This document shows positions 13,201-28,200 of a stretch of DNA of 64,000 nt, in pieces; within the stretch, counting starts at the first letter, position 1; each line of letters begins with the position of its first letter. Origin of the DNA: Priapulus caudatus (lineage: Eukaryota > Priapulida > Priapulimorpha > Priapulimorphida > Priapulidae); contig NW_014577639.1 of assembly GCF_000485595.1 (NCBI RefSeq), positions 1-64,000 of the forward strand, read 5' to 3'. The notes beneath the pieces are model-generated. The model worked only from the letters and a program-made list of their open reading frames with translations. It made no database searches and was not told the DNA's origin. The translations under genes and the position numbers were made by a program.

Positions 13201-16200
13201 ATGATTGCCAGATGTAGATATAGCGTTGCTGTGTGCACCCCAGGGGGGAGACACTGGAGCAGCTGGCTGAGAAGTTTGACAGAAAGGCTGTGCTACGCGA
13301 AAATTGGCTCAGTGACATCAACAAGGTCATAGAGCAGGAGAAGATGGGGAGTACAATGAAGGATGTTGAACAAGCAATGAAGCGCCATGAGACGCTCACT
13401 GCTGAAGTGCAGGCGCGGGTAAGTTGCAGTAATGTCATGGTAATACAATATCATACTACATATTTACTATAAGTATATGTACACACCATCTATGTGCTAA
13501 ATTACAAATATATTTGGATAAGAATTCTTAGTAAACCTGCTGCGAAAATACACAAGGAAAATTTAAATAGAAAATATTGTAGGATTATGAGAAAGATGGA
13601 TAGGTTTTTGAAGTATCTTATCATTGTGAAATATAGGTGAGACATCTTTGCTTTGTTCTCACCAAAAATTGATGTACTGTTGATCAGTTTAATTCACGTC
13701 AGAATCATAAAACAACATGGCATGACGGGATTAACAATACTTGCAGTCTAGTCCTCTCTATATTGTGCCATGCACTAGATGGAAGTATCTACAGATCTAG
13801 ATGAGGTTTGTAGAATAGCATACCATCAATCTGTTTGTCCCTATCAACAATATTTCTCGCCTATTCATGCAGAAGGACAGGTTTTCTATGCTCAGTCGAA
13901 TGGCAGATATGCTTGTGAAGTCGGACTACCACGGTGCTGAGCTCATCAAAAAAAGGTTAGTATACATACATACAAGAGATAATATAGTCACATAACAGAT
14001 TGACCATTGACAGATTCAGTGAGTAAAACCAATAAATAAATGACCTCTTATGCCAATGCCTCAATAAAGGGATACTAAACCCTAGAATTTTATTTTAATA
14101 ATATTGTGATGGGAGTTGCATAAATAATAGTATATATAATATACCTACAAATTTCTATTATCACGCATTCACATTTGGGATAAAACAATGGTGAGTTTCA
14201 AAATCTTTATTTTTGACCACTGACATGACACCCCGCGATTGTGCTGCCACTCTGACGAAGTTGCGCTTCTGTTGATTTATTTTGCATGTTACAGACTGAG
14301 GGCTAATCACGAAAGCGCAATTATATATACCCAATTACTATTTAGCCGAACGATTTTTATTTTAGGACAAATTCGTCCATAGTATTACTAAAACTAAGAG
14401 CTGTTTATAAGGCATTGCAATCCTTCTCATCTTAAATTAATAAATAAGAAACACCATCGGTCTGTAGCTTGTAGCCGAAAAGTTGCATTGCGCTGCCTTA
14501 CCAGTGAATGCGCTAGTAGTGGTGCCACCATCATTATAAGCAATGGCATAACTGTCAGTTTTAAAATTCCTAAAACATTTCTAATGAATATTGAACAATG
14601 GAATTTTTACATAGCGTAATTTAAACCTATTTGAACTAAAAATATTCTAGGAACCTAGAGTCGTATGTGTCCCTTTAATAGTCCATGTTGTACAGCTGTT
14701 CTCATATTGCAGAGAAGATGACATTGCAGAGGGCTGGGCAGACCTGGTAACTTGCCTGCAGGAGAAGAAGAATGCACTTGACAACGTCCAGTGTGTGATG
14801 CACGTACTGAGAAGCTGTGCAACTTTACAAGAGGAGATGTGCTATATCGAGGTATGTACACAATATCGGAGTTGGGGAACATTTTATTCATTTTCCATTC
14901 CATCACTCCTTCATTTCATGTTGCCATACACAGTAAAATTGTGAGAGCATTTTTTTCTGCAAACTAGTGAATCCATATGCCATGCCTCAAGACCCCTTCT
15001 GAAACAGGTCAGGTGTTTATATAGAAGTAAAAATTATTTTCTTAATGATCATACCAACATGAATTACCTATCTATATATACCGGGTATATCGAGTCAGGC
15101 ACACTCCATATGTTAGTTTTGAACAGTAATATATTGTAGTCTTTTGGTATTAAAGGCAGTTGTAGGAATGTGCAGTGTTTCATATATCCATATTGAAATG
15201 GTTAATCATTACCCTGTGGCACGTTGTTCATTTAGTCACAAATCACAATTTTGAGGTTTGGCCTAGCAAGCGTGTTTTCTGTTCAGCCAAGGGTATCATC
15301 AGAAGATTACGGCAATGAGCTCACCATAGCTGATGATCTAGTTGACATGCATCGGCTTGTGGAGACTGCGCTAACCGCACTTGGAGAGCGGGTGAAAGGC
15401 ATAAATGAATCTGTCAATGTCCAGTGTGCCAAAGACAGTCCCGTACTTCAGAAGACTGTCGGAGAACTGAATAATGACTACAGAGCGTACGTGCATGGGT
15501 TGCATATTGAAACAAGATCGTCAAATTGGCGTCTTACTTATTGTTACCAAACTTAGCAAGTGACCGACAATTTTTAACTGATCAACTACATACATGTGTC
15601 TACTATATGTGCAAGAAATTGGAACTAAATTGAATTGTTTGGTTTTCTAATTAAAATAAAAATTTATCGTGAGTGACCTGAATATTATTATTAATAGATG
15701 AATTAACATGTAATTCAACCTTAAAATCTCAGTAAAATTCGAACTCAAACCATAATTCTGTGAAACAGTTTGTGTAAAGTTGCTGGAAATCCAATAATAA
15801 CATACCTGGAGTCTAGTAGTTTAATTGGTCGTGACTACGATTGAAGCGCAATGAACCCATATTAAGCAGCCATTCTTCGATGTAAATAGGTTGCTGATGA
15901 AGTGTGAGAAGAGACGCAGTGGGCTGGAGGAGTCCCAGAAACAACAGCAGGTGCTGGTGGATGCCCTAGAGGAGGAGGCTTGGCTACAGGAAACGCAGAG
16001 CCTTCTCAAGCCACAGGGGAAAATCAGTCATGACTTGTACCTCGTTCTGCGGCAGCAGCAGGCACACGAGGTAAGGCATCTGTTGGGTTCAAACTCTAGT
16101 TACACTTACTTGTCTTGCTTCGTTGGGAATGATTATTGACATTGCTATTTCTCATTGAGTAACAGTTACATTCATCTTTTTTCTGGATGACCCACGTTTA

Positions 16201-19200
16201 TTTTGTGAACGAATAGTCTTCATATCTTCCCTGCAGTACCTTGTTACACTAGATGATGCTCAAAATTTACGCAGGTCTACCGAAAGACTTTTAGCCATGT
16301 TGTAATTTTATAGAGTATGCTAAATATTTTAGTAATTATAATTTTCTTTTAGAAAAACCTCAGATATTCCACACAAATGTATTATTAAGTATCAGTTGAA
16401 AATGTGTGTGTGTGTGCGTGCGTGGGTGGGTGCAGGCGTGCGTGTGTCTGTGTGTGTTTACATGTGTTCAGTCAGTTCATGCATATTTGCAGGTATTGGA
16501 GGCTGAGATTAAAGCACATGCAGCCATTGCTAACCAGGTGTGTGAGAGATCTGTAGAGTTACTGGAGGCTGGTCACCCACAGGCATCCACCGTTAATGCA
16601 CACATCAACACGCTGCAGCAAGAGTGGCAGACACTGCTGCAACTGGCAGCGGCACGACAAACCAAGCTCAATGATGCTGCGGAGGCAGCGCAGGTGGGCA
16701 AACGGGAACAACAGCACACGATATATTCCTACATGTGCCGTGGTTGAGTACAGTGCCGCAGTAGCATAATCTTGGTTAGAAACATGAATGATTTTCACAT
16801 TAAAGATGGTCACTGATAGCTGTAGATGGCTGACAAACAGAGAAAGAGTGTATGCAAGAGCGATAGATGGATGGATGGATGGATGGATGGATGGCTGTAT
16901 GGATGGATGGACGGACGGACGGACGGACGGACGGACGGACGGACGGACGGACGGACGGACAGACAGATAGACAGACAGATAGATAGATAGAGAGAGATAG
17001 AAAGAGAGTGAGAAGGGGTAGAGGTGGAGGTGGTAGATGGAAAATGAGGCATGAAAAATAGAGTGATTGAAAGCGAGAGCGAAAGAGCGAGAGTGGGTGA
17101 TAGATGGAGAGAGAAAGAGAGTGAGAGAGGGAAGAGAAATAGAGAGATAGGAGTGAGAAGGAGGGAGTGAAAGGAAGCAGTTAGGGAGTGAGGGAAGAGT
17201 AAGGTGGTTAGGAAGAGATAGAGAGAGGGGGTGAGCTGAGAGAGAGACAGTTATGGAAATAAAGATGTATGAATATCTGTTAGATTATATTGATTGAAAA
17301 TTGTTTTCAGTATTATGCTGATGCAGAAGAAGCAGAGCAATGGATGAGGGAGAGGATGCCCATTGCTGCAAGTGACGACTTTGGCAAGGATGAGAAGGGG
17401 GCTCAGGTAGTTGATGCAAACAACAAATGGTCTTTAAGTAATAAATTTACAAATATAATAATTATATTAAGATCAGATAGGGTGGAGCTAGCATGTATCT
17501 GTAATCAACCCTTGACTGAATGCTTTATATGTAACAGTATAAGTCATAAATGCAGCTTACTATAAGATGAATACGTCGTGTCTGTCTTTTAATCTCGTCA
17601 ATAAGATCAGATATATTGTGACAGAAAACTGAAAATTTCTCAGCTGATTGGATTTTTCAATTAGTAGTAACTGCTATCTTCGGGTTGCGGTTTGCAACCC
17701 AATTTGTACTTAGCATTATATTGGAATGTTTCTTTGTTATTGTTTATGCAGGCATTGTTGCAAAGGCATAAGCAGATAGAGAGTGAGATCAAAGCCTATG
17801 AGAGTGACATTCACAGACTGAACAACGTCGCAATTCTGATGACGCAGGATGCTAAAAAGCACAGTGTAAGACTGCATATATACCTACTGATTCAAACACT
17901 TTGCTTTGATCACCCAGACCAATTCCTATTGATCCCAATACACAAGAAAATATGTGTGATGGCACTAGCATTCACTGAAGTATTCTCGTATCTTGCGGTG
18001 GTGTAAAGGCAGTTTTCAATGCAAACACTTAACATTTTTTTGAGTGCTTTCTGAATGGCCAAATTATAGGTTGTACCTGAAAAACTTGTATACGGATCTA
18101 CTAACACTAATGATGCATTTAACATAAATGTCCAGCAGAGTGCAGAAGTAGCAGAGGTACCAGTAATGGGTGTCTCACTCTGTCTATGGTGTACGGTTTG
18201 TCAATTTAGTCCAACTATATGTCGGTTTACAAACACACAGCATATTTTCCTCCAACCATACACATTGTAATGCCGCCAACATATTATTTATAAAAACCTT
18301 ATCTTACTTTACAGAAACACGTGTACATTTTTCCTACCAACAGGATTCGCGCGCTACCGAACCACAATTCCCCCCACACTAGTTTGCTAAACCAACACTA
18401 TACTAGTAGTTGGTCTGCTAGCGAACGATACAAGTATAGTTTGCGCAGAAAGATGGTTTTCCGCGCGCAGTGTGCAACCTTTGACCTGCGTACATGATGC
18501 GATAACGTAGCCTCGGGCACATATGGCGGCCGCCGATTCTGCGCTATGCGACCATGCGCTATTAAGCTATGCCATGCGCTATTAAGCATGCTATGGGCCG
18601 TAGGAAAGTGTACTAACTCTAATATCTCGCGAACGAATTGAGTTACCTATTTATTTCTAAAATTCGAGATACATCTAAACACATGTCTTAGCTATGGTCT
18701 TTGTGAATTTTGAAGTTTATTGAAGTACGAATAGTTGAATTAATTACCAAAACTATACGCGCGGTATCGCTCATGGGCTAATATACGCACGGCTACAGAC
18801 GGTAGAAAAGTGTACTAACTATCATATGGCGCGATCGATTTGAGTTACATTTCTAAAATTCTAGATACATATAAACGCATGTCTTAGCTATAATCCCCGT
18901 GAACTTTGAGTTTATTGAAGCACGATTAGTTTAATTAATTACCAAAAATATACGTGCGGTATCGCTCATAGGCTAATTACGTACGGCTATGGATGGTGGA
19001 AAAGTGTACTATATATAACTACCATATGGCGCGAACGATTTGAGTTACATTTCTAACAGTCTAGCTACATATAAACACATGTCGTAGCTATAATCACCGT
19101 TGAGTTTATTGAAGCACGAATAGTTTAATTAATTACCAAAAATATACGCGCGGTATCGCTCATAGGCTAATATACGTACGGCTATAGACGGTAGAAAAGT

Positions 19201-22200
19201 GTACTATCTATCATATGGTGCGAACGAATTGAGTTACATTTCTAAAATTCTAGATACATATAGACACATGTTATATATATAGATTCATAACGTTGAAATT
19301 GACATTTTCGGGAATAATCTCACGAACGCGCGGAAATTTTAGCCTATGAGCGAATTAAACTATTCGTGCTTCAATAAACTCAAAATTCAGAGAGACCACA
19401 GCTAAGACATGTGTTTATATGTATCTAGAATTTTAGAAATGTAACTCAAATCGTTCGCGCCATATGGTAGTTAGTACACCTTTCTACCGTCCATATAGCC
19501 GTGTGTATATTGTATTCAGCAAGCAGTGGCAATAAAACGTGACGCTTGGCACGTCACATTTAGAGCATCTACATGAATAAGAGTGGTTGACGCGGCGCGC
19601 AAACGACAATGGACGGGCGCGCCCTCCTGCATCCGCCTTGCGCTAAGGATAGGACGCACCTGTGAATGGGCGTCGCTTGTTGCTTTAGCCAAAGTCTGGT
19701 TTTGGCAGACTAGTTTCGGCTAGATCCGGTTTCGAGCCGATATATATAAGCAGCAATTGTCAAACAAAAGGAGATAAGATTTAAGCTGCGTTTACACTAT
19801 CGATTTTTGTCACCAAATCGTAGCGATTTCAAGTGCATTCCAACTTGCCCCCGACTTGACCCAAGTGCATTTCAACTAATTGGCTGAAATTCGATTGTGT
19901 TGGAGTCGGAGTCGGAGTCAAGTCACCGAGTTGGAGAAATAGAACGTGTTCTATTTTGCACGACTCGGACGATTTGCTGACAAAAATCGATAGTGTAAAC
20001 GCAACTTTAGAGAGAGACTTATGTAGTGAGTCGGAGACAGATCCAGACGGTCGCCGGAGCCTAGGCATGTTGCCTAGGCTGTGGTATTGTATATATTTTG
20101 TATGTGTTAAGTAAGTAATAAAATCCAAGTGAAACAACTAATCTGTGACTACGGCTCTACCATTTGCTAACAAAACAACGCTGCTACGTTCTACGCTGTC
20201 GACACTACAGAATTACACGGAGATCATCAACACTTTCCCAGTACAATACGTATATAGTAGCCTATATGAGCGATACCACGCGTATATTTTTGGTAATGAA
20301 TTGAACTATTCATGCGTCAATAAAATTCACAGAGACCATAGCTAAGACATGTGTTTATATGTATCTCGAATTTTAGAAATGTAACCCAATTTGTTCGCGA
20401 GATATTAGAGTTAGTACACTTTAATTTCCTACGGCCCATAGCTTAATAGCGCATGGTGGTGGTGGGGTGGGGCGGGGGTATTGTTAACGGCTGTTTACAA
20501 TGCGCCAGCGTGCTCAATAGGAGTGGTGGGCGTTGGGGGGTTCGGAATCGGCGGCCGCCATATGCGCCCGAGGCTACGTTATCGCGCCACGTACGCAGGT
20601 CAAAGGTTGCACACTGCGCGCGGAAAACCATCTTTCTGCGCAAACTATACTTGTATCGTTCGCTGACCAACTACTAGTATAGTGTTGGTTTAGCAAACTA
20701 CTGTGGGGGGATTTGTGGTTCGGTGGCGCACGAATCCTGTTGGTAGGAAAAATGAACACGTGTTTCTGTAAAGTAAGATAAGGTTTTTATAAATAACAAT
20801 TGGTGGCGGTACAATGTGTATGGTTGGCGGAAAATATGATGTGTGTTTGTAAACCGACATATGGTTGGACTAAATTGACAAACCGTACACCATATCTCAC
20901 GTCACTGCGTGGCAATCTTTTGTTTTGCACCTGTAATAGTTAACTCTCTGTTGTCTGGTGCAGGTGGCAGTTTGTTAACTGCGCTCAACATGGGTGCATG
21001 GATCTCAGATTCTGGATCTGTTACCCTCACATATATGATCAAGGTTACCTTTTAAAATGTGGTCGGATGTATATGCTTGTTAATTAACAAAAATTGGTAA
21101 TGCGTTCAGTGTGATTTCACTCACACGTAATTAGACCCGGTATGTTGATTGGCAATCAGACATCTCGTGATGTGAAGTTTGCGTGGAACATTGCTGAAAT
21201 ATGTTATACTAGCTGCGGGTACCCGCTGCGCTGGGTAAAATCGTGCTACTAATTCATACTACTAATAATGGGACACAATAGGAACATTGGGTAAAAATCG
21301 ACAATAACATTGCACACAATATCAATATTTAGAAATCAGTCTAATAAGATAATAAGCATGGGGAAAAACTGTTACGTATGAAATTTGTATGACAGCACAA
21401 CCCAACTTAGAACCCCTGGGACATAATAGTAATATGGTGTAAATTCCGTTATTCTGTCTTATTCTTGAATTCGTGTTGTTCTCTGTCTCTGTCTTATTCT
21501 TGAATTCGTGTTATTCTCTGGTGCAAATATGTAGAGATTCCTGGCGTATCCAACTGTTGAGCTCCCCATTGTGAGATCGTACCACGAATAAAAGAAATTG
21601 CATATATAGTATAGATAGAGACAGGCCAGCGAGTGGGGTCTGTGTCCACTGGATATTGTCTAGTAAATGCTTGGCGCGCAACCATGCACATTGAAATTAA
21701 GAGATTTTCCTATTGAATCAGAAAATGCATAGCTTTGGAATGGTACAATGCATTCTGAGATCGTAGCATCTGAACTAAAACTCTCAACTCAGAGTGAGTA
21801 GTACCTCTGAACTGGTCCTGGTTATGCTCTGTTTTAGTATTGGTTTCGCTTTCGGTTTCACAATACCAGCAGCTGATGAGATCATGAGGTGAGGGCAAGA
21901 AATAGTCATAGGTTTTTCTGTGTGTGGCAGCACTGTACAGTGAGTGCTGACATTGTCTGAAGTTTCACGAATTCAAGGGTTTTAGACGGATTTCTCGGTG
22001 AGTTTGACGGTTTGACAGATTTTTTCGTCTAGGAACACTCCCCGGAAATAACAGATGGCCCTGTGAAAATTGCATCCAGATCGCTTGGCGGTTTGGCCGC
22101 CTATAGGGAAGATACATACATACATACATACATACGAACTCAAATATATATTAGATCTCGGGGAAGACGTTGGTATTGCACCAAGGAGAGTTAACCACTC

Positions 22201-25200
22201 ACGTTAAGGTAACTTAGGCACTCACGTTACTGCAACTGCCACTCAAACTGGTACCTTCGCTTTTCACTGTCAATATAAAGATATGTGAGTGGTGTACGGT
22301 AAGGGACAGGGCTAGCTAATCACTTAAACAACACTAGCTCTTGGGGAGTGGAGATTAGGTGCGTATCCAAGATTAGGTGAGGAATAACTTGTGTATGAAC
22401 TTGTCAATAACGTGCCGAAGCGATCACAAAAGCCAACTAGTGATTTATGAATCATAAAATATTTTACGCAGCATAGCAGTGTCGGTGTGTTTTACTTAGA
22501 TTGACGTATCCACAAAAAAACACATGTTTTCTTTTTTGTGGATACGTCATTCTAAGTAAAAACATCGCTTGAATTCGTATTGCACCTAGTTATATATAAC
22601 AAATTTACCTGCATCCTGGCATCATGACGCACCATGATATGACATGTCACCAAGTCGTGGCTTATATCTAGGCTGCATCTCGTTTAGGTTGCTATAGCAA
22701 CAATTCACTATTTATGTTTTTTGCCTGCAAGGTCTAGCGCACCGTTTTCTGTTTCCTGCTTGTCTTTAGTTTATAGAATCGTCAGTTTGGTAACATGAAC
22801 TTACATGATGGGCGTAATATGTCTATTCTGACCCTCCCCCCCTATTAAAATAATCAATATATAGGAAGCCGAAATCAAACTTGCTCTTCGCTGTTAAATG
22901 TTAAGCTGTGGACACACTAGCCGATTTTTCATGCGATTGAGCTGCCCCCGGCTGAAAGTCGGCGGGCGGCTCACACGGCTGAGTCGGGCGACTATCTGTG
23001 GACACACCACAGCCGATTTTTCATGCGATTGAGCTGCCCGGCTGAATGATGATGATAGTCACATGATTGAAATTGGCACCGTTTGATTGGCTGATGAATT
23101 GGACATTCAGGCGCGCGTAGTAGAGCATTGTATAGTCGCATTGTATAATATTGCATTGTTCGGGCGGCGCGATTGTATTAGTCGCGCGACCAAATAATTA
23201 TCAAACATGTTTGATTCGGGCGACTCAGCCGGCCGACTCGAAAATCGACCGCGACTCACAGGACACACTAGGCAATTTCAGCCGGCCGGCTCAGCCGGGC
23301 GGCTCGACCACATGAAAAATTGCCTAGTGTGTCCACCCCTTTACTTACCCTGTGAATGTTTTTTGTTAAATTTGACCACCTCCCTTAGTAATTGGACTTA
23401 ATATAAGTGCCTCTTTTCGGCAACGCTTCTCTAGTATCCCGTCTCATCTGGCTGCGTTCACACGAGGATTTCAGTACCGTACTTGAGCGTTCACACGCTA
23501 AAAATATAAGCGGCTTATTCAGTACCGTACTTGAGCGTTCACACGCTAAAAATATAAGCGGCTTATTCAGTACCGTACTGAAAACGCGCGCTTACCTGCG
23601 GCGCGGAATCACATTCCGCGCGAGTAAACGCGCGTATTTCAGTAGCCGGTACTGAATACGCGCGTATCTTCGACACCACGCTGGCCGCAAATTGTCCGTC
23701 GTGTGAAGTTGTGAACGCAATTTCAAATTGCGAGACTGTAGTGCGCTTACCTAGACTGGTACCCGTTCGCTACACGACGTTAGTGTAGCGTTGAACTGTC
23801 GACTGGGTACCAGTCTATATTATACCTAGCCAGCCAAGCCTCGATTCTCGTGTGAACGCTCCTTCCTCCGGGTTGTCTTAGCACTGTATTTCAGCCGAAT
23901 TCAGCACCAGATAAGTACGGAACCAGCGAAGCCGAGCGAGGCCAGCGAGGCCGTATATCGTGTGAACGCAGATTATATTACAGTCTATTACACTGTTTTA
24001 CTCTGTGCATGTGTTCCCACTTGTCTGGCAGTCGAATCATACAGTCAAGATACAGTGCGTCTACGTCTTCTGAGCTGCTTGCTCGGATTCCTGCGCACGT
24101 GCCCGTGTGTGCGTACCTGCGTGCCTGCGCACATGCCTGCGCGCGTGCGTGCGTGCGTGCGTGCGTGCTTGTGTGTGCGTGTGTACCGGCCGGCGTACCT
24201 ACGTAGACCCGTACAGGATTATAGAACGGTAATCCATGGAAAATCGTAATGAAATTCACACGTTTATTTTTGCTTGCCGGTACACTCGTGTGTCATTCCA
24301 GATTGTAGCTTTTTCCTCAATTCCAGGAAAGAGTTTTGCTGTCAGTCTCTCATAGTCCAGTGGTGCCCACCCACTATATTTTAGTAGTGATTAGCACCAT
24401 GCAACTGAAACAATCGTGCGCCCCCCATACTTCAATCAATGCCGCCCCAGCCAACAGGCACGTACACAGCGTCGATGTGCACATACAGCGACCGACGCGT
24501 GCCTCGCGGGCCGCTTTTTTCGACGACCTTTGAAAATATAATGTGAGAATGTCATGTGATAGCACCCTAGCTGGCTCAAAGGATGCTAGGAAAATATTAC
24601 ACAACTATAATTTTTTAGTTTGTCAATCGGGCAACTAGCCAAACGAAAACTTGTCGCGACATAGACTATCACTTGTCCTGAGCCTCATATCATAGCGCTT
24701 CGCAATCCGCTATGAATAAAAAACAGCTCACAATAACCAGCCTATTTAATCAGATTCCTTCTAACTAAACTTCTAATAAGACGGAATCATAACACACTAA
24801 ATGCCCTTATGATGGTGTCTGTGGAACAGAGGCGTATCTAGGAAAAACAGCGCCCGGGGCAAGTGCTAAAATTGCGCCCCTTCCAACTTCCGAGGCTTCG
24901 GAACTGCCGAACTGATACGCCCAACAGCCTATACGTGTGCCGTAGTACAGCACCGGCACCGCAGGCCGACAATCCGTACCGAGGAGTGGGGGCGGGATGA
25001 TCGCGTAGCCTATCACATAACTAGCACGAGCACCGCCACAATAGATTTACGCACATGCGCCGCGAATCGCGCATACCTGGGGTGCCAACTCGTAAAATTG
25101 TTATTTACCACATTATACGCTCGTAAAAGTCATTATTTTACTAAACATAATGCCGCTTATAGATAATAAATAATATATATATAATAAATTAATAATTATT

Positions 25201-28200
25201 TAACATATAATATATTATACTAAATAAATATAACTTATTTACATACTAATGTATGTAGTATAAGTTAATACATACATTATGTTAACATATAATATATTAT
25301 AGATGACTATAATTAATAAAATAAATTACTAATGCATTATCTTAGCATATAATTATCAATATGTAATTATATAAGATTCATTACATTAAATATTAATCGA
25401 TTAAATATAAGTATATAATATATATAATTATATATCATATATACTATATAATTACTATCAATCAATATAACTTATAATTTATATAGATACATTATATAAT
25501 TATTATTAATTATATAATATTATATAATCTATATATAATTAATAATTATATAATATTATAGTAATTATATAATATATTATATATTATATAATATCATACT
25601 ATTATATGTAATTAATATTATATAATTGTATAATTATCAATATAATTAATATACCGTATATTAGTAATTATTATAATATATAATATATATATAATTATAT
25701 AATATATTATTATAATTATATAATATTTTACGTTCGGCACCTGGTCTTTAGTATGCTCGGGTGGGCCCTCTGCCCCCAGCCCGAAACAAGAAACAAGTGA
25801 ACATCGGAACATAACAAGCCGCCGTTAAATTTGAAACAATGGATTCGCCAGCATGTTTCAAGCAGATTTTCTGCAAGCATTGTACGCAGCTATATCACAA
25901 GCAGTTACCCAAGCTTTGCGTCAGGCGGAGTAAGTTAGTTTACTTTTATGTTAGGTTTTCTGAGAAAATTGTCAGGTTAAACCTACAGTAAGATTCCAAT
26001 CTGACAAGTCGGCCAGCACGAACACACACAGCACAAACCGAACAACAAGCAAACACAACACAAACATCACGTAGCATACATTTATACATCATACATACAT
26101 ACACGCAATGCCAATTTGACAACCGACGCTTTAGCACGTGCGCGTAGGACATCCAGCGCTAGGGCATGCCCGCAGGAAAATTTTGAAATATTTAAGCCAT
26201 TTTCCGCATCGGAGGCTATGATGGGCCCATATTCTCATGTCTGGATGACACTATCTCAAACCCCTGCACCACCCTACAAGTTAGGCATTCAAAAAACACT
26301 TTTTTATTTTAGAGAGCGTTCACACGTTTTAATAGCGATACTATAGTAGTAATACATGTATTAAAAAAGGTAAGAATTGCAATTTCTCACAATTTCACGT
26401 GTTTTTGTATGTTTGCCAACCATACTTTTTGCTACTTGTGAGTCTGGAAACATTTTCTTGAAGAGTTCATTTGCATGGTCTTCCGCCTCAAGGCACATTG
26501 TGTTCATTTAAATATCCGTAAATCTCACTTCTGCGTCAAGACAGACAATTCTCTATCTGCTGGAAAAGAAGCTTGATATATTGGGTGTAGATTCCACTGC
26601 ACCCGCATACACTTATGCTTTGAGAGACTATATGCCTCTGCTAGCACTCCTTCGGAAGGAACTTGAACTGAAAAGTGCAAATTGAATTTTTACCGACGTT
26701 TTATGCGTCACTTCAGTTTACAACCAAATGTAGGCAGATTGTTTTTTTTCCTTTGCCTTTTTGCGTTTTTTTTTACCTTTGCCTTTTTTGCGCCCACCTG
26801 AACATGGCGCCCGGGGCACGTGCCCCCCCCTTGCCCCCCCCCCTAGATACGCCACTGCTGTGGAAGGCCCACCAGCTCAGGACTTCTCCTTCCATGAGAC
26901 AGCAGATGCATGCATAGCAATTAGGAAAAGGAAACTGGGAATTTAAAGCCTTTATTACAAGATTTGATTTTCTACTCAGTAACGCTGCTCAATCCGAATA
27001 AAATATAGCGAAATATAGTTTCACCTTATAGTATATTTATTTGCATTTTTCGCACATTGCTTTATAACATTTTACTGGTTACATTCAAACTAGTATACAA
27101 ATTTAACAATGAAAAATGACTCATCACTCATGACTCTTGACTCAACCCAAATTATTTTGAAATATAGGTCATAAATTTCGTGCAAAAATGCTCCAAAATA
27201 AGGCTCAGATTGCACCAGAGAGCATCTAAAACCCCTGAGCTTGCATCAAATAATATCGAAGGTACTCCTCTAAAGTTCCCAGTTTTACATGTTTGAATTT
27301 TAGGTTGTGGACCACCCTGTTGTGTTTGTTCCAAAATTTCCACCTCCAACCTTGTCCGAGGAACTCCAACTTGCTATAGCCTATCATACATTTTGATGGC
27401 CTTGCTGTGAGCCCTGCGTCCCTCATCCTCACGAATAGCTGTTGGAGTATACGCAGATGGTTGGGCCAGTTGGATGTATGGACTAATATGTCATAAATGT
27501 AGCTGTCAGCTCCGTCCAGGCCATCCAATAGCTTCCTCATCATTCTGTTAAACGTTGCTGCTGAGTAGACTAATCTGAACGGCATCACAATGAAATTATA
27601 ATTTCCACTTGTGGTAATGAATGATGTCCTAGGTTTTGCCTCCCTCGTCATTGGAATCTGCCAGTAACCCTTTGACAGGTCTAGCTTTGAGAAGATTGTA
27701 TCTCCGCTTAATTTCACAATAATGTCTTCTGCTTTTGGGGTAGGCTCCGTGTCAAAGACTGTGATCTTGTTTAGCTTCCTGTAATCCACGCAGAACCTAT
27801 TTGATCCGTCTTCCCTCCAAACCAGCACGATAGGTGAGCTATAGGGAGACTCGGATCGTTCGATCACCCCCAAGTGTAACAGTTCCTTGATCTATGCTTC
27901 CACTTCTCCTCTCATCGCATACGGTAACGGATATGGTCGCGCTCGAACGGGTTCATCAGTCGTCAGTTTGATATCATGTTCCACCAGGGTGGTGTTTCCT
28001 GGAGTGTCGGTTAATATTTTGCGGCATTGCTTTAGTAGCCCTCTGACTTCTCTGGCCTGCGACACAGTTAGCTCCGCGCTGAGATCTACCTCATGGTAGG
28101 TCTCTTTTCCCCGTAGGTCAACATCCAACAGCTGTTTGTCGTCAATTGCCCCATCACTTTCTGCCTCACATTCGATGACAGCTGTCCCAGCTACCTGATC

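Larger units (their letters stand above)
18185..20892. mobile_element. Foldback-type element with long TIRs and TA flanks
   Basis: TGGTGTACGGTTTGTCAA at 18185 is matched in inverted orientation at the right end, 20892, and TA flanks both sides (18183-18184, 20893-20894). The arms stay alignable for about 350 bases with few differences. The interior has no transposase ORF. It holds four direct copies of a unit of about 195 bp, inverted copies of that unit, and a smaller palindromic MITE. It is non-autonomous; the superfamily is not assigned. Confidence 0.8.

Noticed and set aside
16788-17052. Asp/Gly- and Pro/Ser-rich frames at the GGAT/GGAC array
   Set aside because: Microsatellite translation only.
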